NCBI GenBank assembly: GCA_026075535.2
Contig: AP026542.1
Location: 4,030,001-4,094,000 of the forward strand
Source of the DNA: Tricholoma matsutake
Taxonomy: Eukaryota; Basidiomycota; Agaricomycetes; Agaricales; Tricholomataceae
DNA length: 64,000 nucleotides
Reading direction: 5' to 3'
Below the pieces are notes generated by a model. It was not told the DNA's origin. It did not search any database and saw only the letters and a list, made by a program, of their open reading frames with translations. The translations under genes and the position numbers were made by a program. This document shows, piece after piece, positions 51,961-61,340 of the stretch; position 1 is the first letter of the stretch; every line of letters starts with the position of its first letter.

Positions 51961-54755
51961 GCCAAAGAAAAGGTACTTATTAATACCACTGAGTGGTATG
52001 ACAGGACAAGCTAATGGATAAATCAGAAAAGCTGGTGACTCAGAGTTTACAGAACAGAGCACACTGCAATGTCCAGCTTGTAGCATAGACATTCATGTTG
52101 GAATGGGCAGGCACAAAAATCTCGACATCCATAAAGGCTCCAAAGCATGTCAAATTGAATGTGATTGTCTAAAAGCTGCCACCTGGCCCAGATCCAATGG
52201 TCAACCAGAAACCCAATCAATCGTTGCTCAAGTTTTTCAAACCTAATGTTCCTCAAAATGCACCACTTGTATCACAACCATTGCCTATACATGCCCCAGA
52301 TATTCGGTCCAGGCAATTAATAACACCCACAAACAACTTGAAGGTTCAAGTTGCGACAACCAGATCAGAAGAACTACCTCATGCGCCAGTGTGTTTAACA
52401 AGTGCTCAGGCTCTGGAGCCCATATCCGATATCTGTCAAAGCGCGGGTGAACTTCTCACCAATCTTTGCATGGCGATTGAGTGAATCCCAGATGATAAGG
52501 CACCGGCCACTACTGAGCATTGCCTGTTTTGTTTTGGAGAAGATCCAGCAAAGTCAATTGATCCAAACGGAGACAATTGGGAAGATCTGTTGAATCCGAT
52601 GTTAAAGAATGCTTTTGGGTGGGGGGAAGAGGAAATGCATGAATCTGTGAAGGAGATGATGAATCGTGGTAACTATGGGCTTGATGGATTTGTCAGATTC
52701 TTACTTTACTTCATGATGTACCATGGGTTGAAGGGAGGGATGTTTGAGTCGAAGGTCGTAGCAGTATTGGAAGAGTTGGAATTGAAGTATGTGAGACGAA
52801 ATTATTAAATTCTAGGCACTTGCGAGATACCCACAGGTACCCATCACATCTGAGACTTCCTTGCCCGATACTTCCTGAGGTAGTTGATGTGGATCAGACC
52901 AATGACCTGGCGAATGACAAGGGACTATCCATTGTTCCAGCCACATCAACCAATATGGGAAAGCAGGTGTGCGGTGGAAATCTTGTCATTTTCCCACCTG
53001 GCAAAAATCAACATACCTCTTATCCATTCGGCCTACATAACAAGCAAATTATCCTGTGGAACTACCATTCCATCGATGAAAGTTTCTATCTGCAAGCAAG
53101 GTCATGCATGAAGGAACTTGTAGACATAGGAGAAGCTTGCACTGTTTGTGATGCCTTGAAATTGACATCCCTCTATGATGGGATTATACATCCCAAGTAC
53201 AGCAGATGCATTTGACAAAGCTAAATACCAGACAGAAACTGTTAGGGAAATCAGCAATGTTAGAGGATCACAAACTTGGCAGTTGCAAGTGGCAGGGTCG
53301 ACTGTCTTAGTCTGTGTAGCCTCACTGGTGCAAGCAGGACTAGTGCACCATGTGGGGATTCGAGGCTTGATACAGCAGTACGAGCGAGCAGCAAACAAAT
53401 TATACAAGCCCAAGGGTTATACAGAAGAGGATATAATGTGCTCGATCATCATGTTATGACTTGGTGGCGCACGTGTTGCAGAGTTTGCACACAGATCATT
53501 ATCACTACCAAGTCTCATGACTATAAGATGCAACACCATCATTTGACCTCTCAATGCTCATTGTCTCACCATCTTGGCCTACAGTTGCAGAGGTTGAAAC
53601 CAATATAATTGTTTTGACACTCTTTCTGGTGTTGAAGATGACAATCAGCCAGTCTTTACCTTTGACAACCAACTACAAGTTACCCTCCATCAAGTTTTGA
53701 TGCTTGATGAGCTAGCAGTTGAGAAACGGGTTTGGTGGGATGATTTGACAGATAAGTTTCAGGGCACATGTAGGGAGCACAACATCAAGATTCTGTTGAC
53801 ATTCTCATCTGAATGGGAGTTAGATGTGCTGTGCAATGCCCTTGATGCTGGGGAAGCTCATTTGGCAAGCGAGGTATGCCTCCCCTGTCAGATCTCTGCA
53901 ACTGAAGACTAACTTTCCTTGTTTCTAGGCAACTGTCGCTGCACTAGGTGTCCTCTCTGAAAACCCACATGAATACAGTGTTTGTCCAATCATGATCTCT
54001 GGTACCTGCAAGAAGGAAGTTGGTGCCCAACATGCAAAGTTAATCCAAACCCTCCTCACAGCAAGCGAGAACCAGAAGTCGAAACGCCATGGAATCACTT
54101 ACCGCACAGTTTGCATCACGTCAGATGGGCAATCAAAGCATGGTGATGCCCTAGTCCAACTCACAGTAAATTCTATGCTGCTGCCAGATTCTCCAATCTA
54201 TGAACAACTTAAGAGTCTTGAGCTCATGAATTTTCTTGTTGGGCCTGACAACATAACAGTCAACAAAGATTTTAAGCATATTTTCAAACGCCAGCGCAAT
54301 CTTATGATGCGCAATAAGGGAATCTTCATTGAGGGTTTCTGTGTCACACCCTCCATCCTTTGTATACACCTTCAGTCCAATGGTGTCTCTTCCATGTGGC
54401 TAAGAGCTCTTCTCAATCCAAATGATCGACAAGATGTTGTCCTCAGTTACTCCTTGCTAAAGGAAATCTGGTCACTTCCTGCTGCAGTGGCTGGCTCTGA
54501 TCCTGCGTTTGTGTGGCCCGTCAAGCTTTATATGTTATGGACAATTTGTGTGCAATCTCATGATGCCATATATCTGTGTCGATCTTGATCTCAACGAACA
54601 GCTCATTCAGTTGAGTACAGCAGCACATCTGGCACTTTATCTCTACAGCAATAATTCAGCATGCACCAAATTTATGCCTACTCAGTCTTACATCGACATT
54701 ATGCTAATGGTCAAAAATGTCTACTTTTGTATTGCAAAATTCAAGATCAATGGCC
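51960..54755 (+). pseudogene. Decayed zinc-finger multi-domain gene of a dispersed fungal family
   Basis: Function not known. Around 52074 CPACSIDIHVGMGRHKNLDI then HKGSKAC looks like a C2HC/BED-type zinc finger, followed by QSLLKFFKP, a Pro/Ser stretch, and 52590-52808 with NAFGWGEEEMHESVKEMMNR. Then come YPFGLHNKQIILWNYHSIDE and a CTVC motif, IRGLIQQYERAANKLYKPKG, LDELAVEKRVWWDDLTDKFQ, a separated ISGTCKKEVGAQHAKLIQTL segment and LLNPNDRQDVVLSYSLLKEI with MPYICVDLDLNEQLIQLSTA. I recognise these blocks from a very abundant, unnamed Agaricomycete family that is probably transposon-borne. Introns, frameshifts and stops separate them; the 3' end is cut by LTR-Z at 54756. Confidence 0.6.
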
Positions 54756-55218
54756 GATGAGGCAATCGATGATATTTGCAATGAGTCAAAGGAAGGGAGC
54801 GAGATGTTCTGAACGTTTGTGGTCAAACCTATGGGAGGATAACTAGTTGGTACTAGTCATGAAGGAAGTTCTATAGGAGACGAAGATGTTTGGCGCAGTC
54901 CGATCGAGTATTGATCAATATCGAGGACGATCAATGAGATTGACGGTGAACAAGTTTATTGTTGATGGTCGATGTGTGAATTCTGGGGACCTTACGATAG
55001 GTCGATAGTATACGAAGACCATAATTGATGGCTAGGAAGGGTTGGAAGGGTTGCTAGTGCTAATGATCAGAGGATCGTAGGAAGATTGAGGATGACGATG
55101 GTCGCAGAGGTTTCTCATCGATCAAGAAAACTTGTAGAAGTTTAGATTGTTTTAGAGGATAGATCTGATTCTTAGAACTTAATACGAGACAATAGGTGAA
55201 GACGATTTCTTGTGTTTT
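54756..55218 (+). repeat. LTR-Z fragment
   Basis: Closely matches 21452-21920, including GTCCGATCGAGTATTGATCA and GTTTATTGTTGATGGTCG. It lacks the first 37 bases and the last third of the copy in gypsy-C. It ends where the gypsy-E LTR-like sequence TGTCAAGAACTG begins. Confidence 0.75.
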
Positions 55219-55600
55219 TGTCAAGAACTGTTCCTCGCCTGATCAGAACCCGCATCCATCCAACCCTTTCCCACACGTTGAACATGACTTTTGCCTATGC
55301 CTCCCGATTTTGTTCCCAGCCACCTTGCACTGCCCACACTGCTGTGCACCAGGCCGCCTTGTACAGCATCCATGGCTGCCTTCCCAAGGCTGCTGTCTCT
55401 ATTGCAAATTCGACTATGGATTCCGGTGCAGCTCCCGCTAGATAATTTATCTACGCAGTCGAGACACTGCTGCAGTCTTTGTTCCTGTTCTGCATTATTC
55501 CGGACTACAGTATTTAAGCTTAGTTAGTTTCACCTTGTATTCCTCAGTTCATATATCGACATAGACTCGACTTTACCCTGCCGGTACTATTCCAGGGATC
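55219..55600 (+). repeat. Probable 5' LTR/leader of gypsy-E
   Basis: Begins TGTCAAGAACTG, with promoter-like TATTTAAGCTTAGTTAGTTT at 55510 and CTTGTATTCCTCAG after it. The right edge is not defined because no partner LTR is present; TTTACCCTGCCGGTA near 55580 is one candidate. Confidence 0.5.
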
Positions 55601-55825
55601 TCTGCAATCCAGCGATCCACCCTTTCCAACCCTCGACCCACCACTACATTTGGAGTGTCTTCCAGACCCTCAAACATCTTCTGACAAATCAGCTCAGGAG
55701 CCCCCTCAATCAGTGCCAATCTCATGTCCACCCGTGCCCCGCAACCTTCCGGCAACCCAGAAGGTTTTTGATCAAGAACTCCCCTTGAGTACGTAGGGGG
55801 CATCGACCAGCCTGAACCCTATGGG

Positions 55826-56254
55826 TTGGAAGATTGTGGTCTAGAGGATGGACCTCCCGGTGGACCTGATGACCCTAGCGGTCCGGATGGCCCTGGGGGT
55901 GACCCCGATCCCAATGATCCTGACGATCAACCTCCCGCAGGGGGAAACCCTGATCCAGGGGATAGATTCATAGATGTTCTTTACAACCTCTCAGAGAGTA
56001 TCTGCACCCTCCGACAAAACAATGCACCCAAGACTGAGAAAATCAAAGTTTGTGACCCCAACACTTTCGATGGCTCCAACCCAAAGAAACTTAGAGACTT
56101 TCTAGTCTCGTGTAATCTTCATTTCCGCGACCGCCTGCACGTATTTTCCTCTGATGAGAAAAAGATCATATTTATCCTTTCTTATCTTAAAGGATCAGCT
56201 CTCAGTTGGTTTGAACCTGGTCTTAATGACCCAACAGATTCCACACACTGGATG
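55826..56254 (+). pseudogene. gypsy-E gag, part 1
   Basis: Acidic Pro/Asp/Gly-rich start (GPDGPGGDPDPNDPDDQPPA), then VCDPNTFDGSNPKKLRDFLV, SCNLHFRDRLHVF, IFILSYLKGSALSWFEPGLN, the N-terminal capsid domain of this lineage. It ends at HWM in the duplicated target CACTGGATG. Confidence 0.85.
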
Positions 56255-56513
56255 GAGGTCTTCATCCTCCCCCACGTATTCCAGGATTATTGGGAACCAA
56301 TGTTCCAGCCATTTGTGACTCAAGTATATATTCCTGGCTCTTCCCATTCCAGGAGGATTCCTGGTTGATTCCTGGTAAATTACACTCTTCCAGGAGGAAT
56401 TCCTGGAATTCCCCAGGACTCTGGTACCAGGAATCCACCAGGACTCTACCAGGACTCCACTGGGATTTAACCAGGAGTCTTTATTACTACTAAGTAATAA
56501 AATAAATGTCATG

Positions 56514-56590
56514 AGCCAGAATTGAACCCTCAGCATTAGATGAAAACATCATAGCACAGCCAATATAACCACTACACCACATAGCTCTGC
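56514..56590 (-). other. tRNA-like module, outward, in left end of N6
   Basis: Minus strand: CTATGTGGTGTAGTGGTTAT (A-box type) and GAGGGTTCAATTCTGGC (B-box type). It resembles the one in the KDZ element at 29118-29187. Confidence 0.6.
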
Positions 56591-56851
56591 AATGTATATC
56601 CACTAACTGCTCTAGGTAGCATTGGGGTGGCTGTGCATGACAAAGCACACAGCCGCATCATCAACACTGCCAGCTCATCATCCACATCACCACCACTCTC
56701 AACGATGACGCCACCTCCCTTCCACCGCCTCCCCTCCATCAACACCTGTCGCCACTGCTCCTATGGCCACCACCACATCGTCTAATGCCGCCAATGGCCA
56801 TATCTGAACCACCTCGGGCCCAAACGATGACAGATGTTGTTTGGGGCCCAG

Positions 56852-57264
56852 GTAATGTTTTTTACTTTTTTTTTTATTGAATTAGCTAATATTTTCTTTC
56901 CTTCTTTAGGTTCTAACTATATCATGACAACAAGACGACACCAAACGACAAACAACAAACAACAAGCAAGCGACAGACGACAGACGACAAGCAACAAATG
57001 ATGAACAAAGAATGAAGAAATGGAGAACGACGATGCAGAGAGGGAGGGCTGGCAAAGGGCCCAAGAGATGTCGCCATAAGTAAGTTTTTTTTCTCTTATT
57101 TTTTTGGTCACTGACAACTTTTTAAGTACTAGCTACTGACTACGACGAGACTGGATGGAACATGGGCCCAAATGATGCAGATCGCGTCGTTTGGGCCCTA
57201 AGTAATTTTTTTTGTTTGCTTTTTGTTTTTATAAACTAACTAACTCATTTCATTTGTTTTATAG
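56852..57264 (+). other. Three intron-like segments, each after a palindrome, in N6
   Basis: 56852-56909: GTAATG, AGCTAATA, TTTAG. 57080-57132: GTAAGT, GTCACTGAC, with AG at 57126 or 57132. 57202-57264: GTAATT, AAACTAACTAAC, TATAG. Exons before the donors hold GGGCCCAAACGATG / TGTTTGGGGCCC (56818-56850) and GGGCCCAAATGATG / CGTCGTTTGGGCCC (57166-57200); the middle one has only the left half. Confidence 0.65.
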
Positions 57265-57699
57265 GTTCTACTCTACTGGTAACGACGGCCGGACATGAGA
57301 CAACCCAACACACCCACCCCACGCCTGCGAGCCTCTGCTCGTAGGGTGGATTGTGAGTGTGTGCAGTCAACAACAATGACAACACCACTGCCTACCAGCA
57401 CCAGAACCCCGAGAACGCAAAGCATGGCCGCCAACCACGACGGACAATGACAACGACACACCACCCACCTCCAGCCCCATGAGCCACTGCTCATGGGGTG
57501 GATTGCAGGTGGAATGGCGATGACGGCCACCACTACACAGCGGGAGATGGCCAGGACGGCAATGACGACCAGGAAGGGCACGGCGACCAGGAGCAGCACG
57601 GAAACGACGCCCAGGATGGCAACGACAAGGACAGTGACAACGAAGGCCCGGCACCCAGGACGACGGGGACAGGATGACAGGCACAACTCACCAGGCTGC

Positions 57700-57975
57700 C
57701 CCCACATTTTGTGTGGGGCAGTTTTTTTCATTTTTTATTTATGGTAATACCTTCCCCCTCACCTGCATTTTACATGGGTGAGGGGTTTTTCTTTCTTTTT
57801 CTTTATAATTGTAGTGCTCCCCTCGCGTTCGAAGTGCTCCCCTCGCGTCAAACGCAAGGGGAGATTAGTTTTATATGGATATATTTGTAGGACTCCCCCT
57901 CGCACCTTGTGTGGGGGAGATTTTTTTTATGTAATTAATGGTGTATCATATCCCTCGCATCCAATGCGAGGGATG
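57700..57975. repeat. Row of short hairpins in N6
   Basis: Five inverted repeats in 275 bp: CTGCCCCCACA/TGTGGGGCAG, CCCCTCACC/GGGTGAGGGG, CTCCCCTCGCG...CGCAAGGGGAG, CTCCCCCTCGCAC/GTGTGGGGGAG and ATCCCTCGCAT/ATGCGAGGGAT, separated by AT-rich DNA. Similar hairpins lie in N1 (4172-4198, 4305-4330) and N2 (15746-15770, 15791-15822). Confidence 0.75.
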
Positions 57976-58079
57976 TAGTTAATAAATTTTATTTGATCTT
58001 AATTGTGAGCTTTGAGAGAGAAATACCTAAGTGTGAGTTTGAAGGTATAAATACATTTTTATATTGGCAGCTAATAATT

Positions 58080-58166
58080 CTCCTGTGGCTCAACTTGTTA
58101 AGCACTTGTTTGGTTTGTCATGTGATTCCTGATCATGAGTTCTGGAGTTCAATCCCTGCTCTGACC
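58080..58166 (+). other. tRNA-like module, outward, in right end of N6
   Basis: TGTGGCTCAACTTGTTAAGC (A-box type), TCATGTGATTC in the middle and GGAGTTCAATCCCTGCTCT (B-box type). Nearly the same as the module at 3994-4080 in N1. Confidence 0.6.
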
Positions 58167-58269
58167 AAGTTTATTTTGTAGGTACTTTGTGAAATTCATG
58201 AAGTCCAAAGCACTTGAAACTCATAAGATATCTCAAATTGACTTTCCATTATGGTATGACTTTAGGGTA

Positions 58270-58542
58270 CTGAGTCCCACTAGATTCCTGGTGAGTCCCA
58301 CTGGAGTCCTGGTGAGTCCCACTGGAGTCCTGGTGAGTCCCACTGGAGTCCTGGTGAGTCCCACTGGAGTCCTGGTGAGTCCCACTGGAGTCCTGGTGAG
58401 TCCCACTGGAGTCCTGGTGAGTCCCACTGGAGTCCTGGTGAGTCCCACTGGAGTCCTGGTGAGTCCCACTGGAGTCCTGGTGAGTCCCACTGGAGTCCTG
58501 GTGAGTCCCACTGGAGTCCTGGTGAGTCCCACTGGATTCCTG
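58270..58542 (+). repeat. Tandem array, 13 units of 21 bp
   Basis: Unit GTGAGTCCCACTGGAGTCCTG; the first unit (from 58270) and the last differ slightly and the 11 between look the same. Both strands are open through it, giving VSPTGVL repeats in one frame, but it is the subterminal repeat of N6 and each unit holds two AGTCC motifs. Its uniformity suggests recent expansion. Confidence 0.92.
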
Positions 58543-58583
58543 GAGGATTCCTCCAGGACTCTGTGGGGGAGTGTAAAGTTCAG

Positions 58584-59222
58584 CACTGGATGTGGGACTA
58601 TAAGGCTTTCTTTGCCGAGCTGGAAAGTAACTTTGGTCCACACGACCCAGTCAGAGATGCAGAAAAGGCTCTCTCTGACTTAGCAATGAAGAAAGGTGGT
58701 CGTATCATGAAATATAACGTTGACTTCTGGGAATTAGCTTCTAGGGTCAACTGGAACGAAGCAGCCCTTCGTGACTGCTATTTCCACAGTCTTCTGCTCC
58801 GGCTTCACATAGAAGTTCTCCAGGGTGGTAAACCCAACACTCTTGCAGAGTTGCGCTTGAAAGCACAAGACAGCAACGACATCTACTGGATGCAAGAAGA
58901 TGAATTCCATTTCGAAACAAAGAATTCCAGTAACATCACTAACTCTAGTTGGAAGGACTCTTCCAAAGGTCCTTCCCCGCCATCAAACCAGCAGTCTTCC
59001 ACGACAAAGAACACTCCCTGGGACAAGCCCAAGTTGTCCATCTCCGATAAGCTGGGGAAGAATGGCAAGCTTACTGGGGAGGAATGAGAACGCCACATGA
59101 GGGAAAGACTCTGCCTCTACTGTGGTGAAGAAGGACATGTAGCAGGAAACTGCCCGAAATCCAAAGCTGCAAAAGCCTGTGCATCCACTGTTGTTTCTGA
59201 GACTACGGACTCGGAAAAATAG
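58584..59222 (+). pseudogene. gypsy-E gag, part 2 with zinc knuckle
   Basis: Resumes WDYKAFFAELESNFGPHDPV, DAEKALSDLAMKKGGRIMKY, VDFWELASRVNWNEAALRDC, YFHSLLLRLHIEVL, then a Ser/Pro linker, TGA at 59085 and RHMRERLCLYCGEEGHVAGN, a CCHC zinc knuckle. Apart from the one TGA it is complete. Confidence 0.88.
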
Positions 59223-59857
59223 TCTGCAACCCTCAGGATACAGCCATTGGGGCTGGGGGTTGCATTGACCTTACCCACTTGGCTGCCTACGTTCATCTCA
59301 ACGTGTCCGCTCTTTCCAACCCTGACTCCCTAACCATTCTTTTAACCTTTCCCGACTCTTCTGCCCCTTTCCGAACCCTTATTGACTCTGGCTCCTCCCA
59401 CTGCTTCCTTGACTCCTCTTTTGTGTTGAATAACCAAGTCAGCACAGAATCCATTAACCCGATCGGTTTACAACTCTTTGATGGAACTTGCAACTCCACC
59501 ATAACTCAGATCATCAAACTTCTGGTCACCTTCCCTGCTGGTGAAGTATTCAATTTGTCATTTTATGTAACCTCACTCAACTCTTCCTGTTCCGCCGTAC
59601 TCAGTCATAACTGGCTGAAGTAATACAATCCATTGATTGACTGGTCTTCAAGCCAACTTGCTTTCCACTCTGCAGATCATAGAGGTCCAGCACCCCTGAC
59701 ATCACCTTTGTCCCCAAATCTTCCAGTAGAAATCCTCGACTCTTCCGCATTTCCCGAACCCCCCATTCCTCCTAAGTTTACACCTCCCGACATCTCCTTC
59801 ATCAACGCTGCCACTTATGTGCATGCTAGCAAACTTCCTGGGGCAATAGCTTTTTAG
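59223..59857 (+). pseudogene. gypsy-E aspartic protease
   Basis: 59279-59623 encodes LTILLTFPDSSAPFRTLIDS followed by GSSHCFLDSSF (DSG active site), GLQLFDGTCNSTITQII and SCSAVLSHNWLK, then TAA, then YNPLIDWSSSQLAFHS. The usual ILG-type motif reads VLSHNWL here. A linker with Pro-rich segment follows to 59857. Confidence 0.85.
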
Positions 59858-61340
59858 ATGACCTTCGCTCCAGAAGGGTTATCTGCCCCCTCCGCCCATT
59901 CCGCTAACTCCTCTGACCTCTCCGATATTCCGCCTGAGTATCATGAATTCGCTGATGTCTTTAATAAGACTAAAGTGGATACCCTTCCTCCGCATCAGTC
60001 TTACGACCTCAAGATAGAGACAGAAGATAATACTCCTCCGCCTCTGGGCCGAATGTATCTCTCTCCCCTTCTGAATTAGAAGCCTTATGAGTCTTTATTG
60101 ACAAAAATGTCCGCTCAGGCTTCATCTGCCCATCTAAGTCTCCGCATGGCGCTCCAATTCTCTTTGTCAAGAAGAAGGACAGTAGTCTCTGACTTTGTGT
60201 CGACTACCGAGGACTCAATCGTCTTACAAAGAAAGACCGCTATCCCCTTCCTCTCATTTCTGACCTCCTCGACTCTCCCCAAAAAGCCCGCTTATTCACC
60301 AAAATAGACTTGTGGCACACTTATCACCTAGTCCACATTGCTGATGGTGATGAGTGGAAAACTACTTTCTGCACCCACTATGGATCCTTCGAGTGGTTGG
60401 TGGTCCCCTTTGGGCTCACTAATGCACCTGCAGCTTTCCAGCGGTTTATGAATGACATCTTCAGCAACATGCTGGATGTTTGTGTCATTGTATACCTTGA
60501 TGACATCCTAATCTATTCCGATGACAAGTCCCAGCATGGGGCTCATGTCAAAGAAGTCCTCCGCCATCTCCGGAAAAATGGACTTTATGCCTCTCCACAG
60601 AAATGTGAGTTCCACAAAGACACCGTCAAATATTTGGGTTTCATCCTTTGACCAGATGGACTGTGGATGTCCGAGGATAAAGTCAAAACCGTGCTTGACT
60701 GGCCCAAGCCTAGGAAAGTTAAGGATATTCAATCCTTCTTAGGCTTTTGCAACTTTTACTGCCGCTTCATTAATGGCTATTCAGACATTGTTGTCCCACT
60801 TACCCACTTAACATGGAAATCCGCACCCTGGGACTTCAACAAGAAGTGCCACGACGCTTTTGAAAAGCTCAAACAAGAATTCACCCACGCCCCCATCTTA
60901 ACACAATGGGTACCTGACTCACAGATGGTACTCGAAACCGACGCTTCCAACTATGCCCTAGCGGCTATCCTTTCGGTTTACACTGCAGATGGAGAAATCC
61001 ATCCAGTCGCCTTTCATTCCCGCTCCTTCAATCCCGCTGAACTAAATTATGACACCCATGATAAGGAACTCTTGGCCATTTTCGAGGCCTTCAAACACTG
61101 GCGGCAGTATTTCGAGGGTTCCGCAAACCTGGTTGATGTGGTCACCGACCACAAAAATCTTGAGTACTTCAGCACTACCAAGTTGCTCACCCACCACCAG
61201 GCCCGTTGGTCTGAGTACCTTTCCCAATTCAATCTTGTCATCCACTTCCGCCCCAGAAAACTAGGGGCCAAGCCAGCCGCACTCACTAGACATTGGGATG
61301 TCTACTGCAAAGGGGAAATAGCGACTTCGCCTCCATAAAC
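59858..61340 (+). pseudogene. gypsy-E reverse transcriptase and RNase H
   Basis: 59858-60079: IPPEYHEFADVFNKTKVDTL, PPHQSYDLKIETEDNTPPPL. A broken stretch (60080-60306) holds fragments of the FVKKKD and [10 protein letters not shown] blocks in shifted frames. 60310-60651: [46 protein letters not shown] (YLDD), [18 protein letters not shown]. 60667-61338: SFLGFCNFYCRFINGYSDI, VLETDASNYALAAILSVYT, NYDTHDKELLAIFEAFKHW, VVTDHKNLEYF, HHQARWSEYLSQFNLV. Confidence 0.9.

Larger units (their letters stand above)
56255..58583 (+). mobile_element. N6: non-autonomous element with KDZ-type ends
   Basis: Ends AGGTCTTCATCCTCCCCCAC and GGGGGAGTGTAAAGTTCAG; target duplication CACTGGATG at both sides. Left to right: CCAGGA-type subterminal repeats (56275-56480), tRNA-like module (56514-56590, minus), a GGCTGTG/CACAGCC hairpin at about 56632, introns at 56852-56909, 57080-57132 and 57202-57264, each after a GGGCCCAA-type palindrome, palindromes at 57324-57346 and 57476-57500, a row of CCCCTCGC-type hairpins (57700-57975), a tRNA-like module (58080-58166, plus) and a 21-bp tandem array (58270-58542). 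It is the best preserved copy to define the family. No credible protein. Confidence 0.88.

Noticed and set aside
3994..58166. Functional tRNA genes at the nine tRNA-like modules
   Set aside because: A and B boxes are there but acceptor and T stems are imperfect and no anticodon can be assigned with confidence; they are repeated parts of transposon ends.
58270..58542. CRISPR-like array or a repeat protein with VSPTGVL units
   Set aside because: Units abut without spacers, the genome is eukaryotic, and both strands are open simply because 21 is a multiple of three. It is the subterminal repeat of N6.
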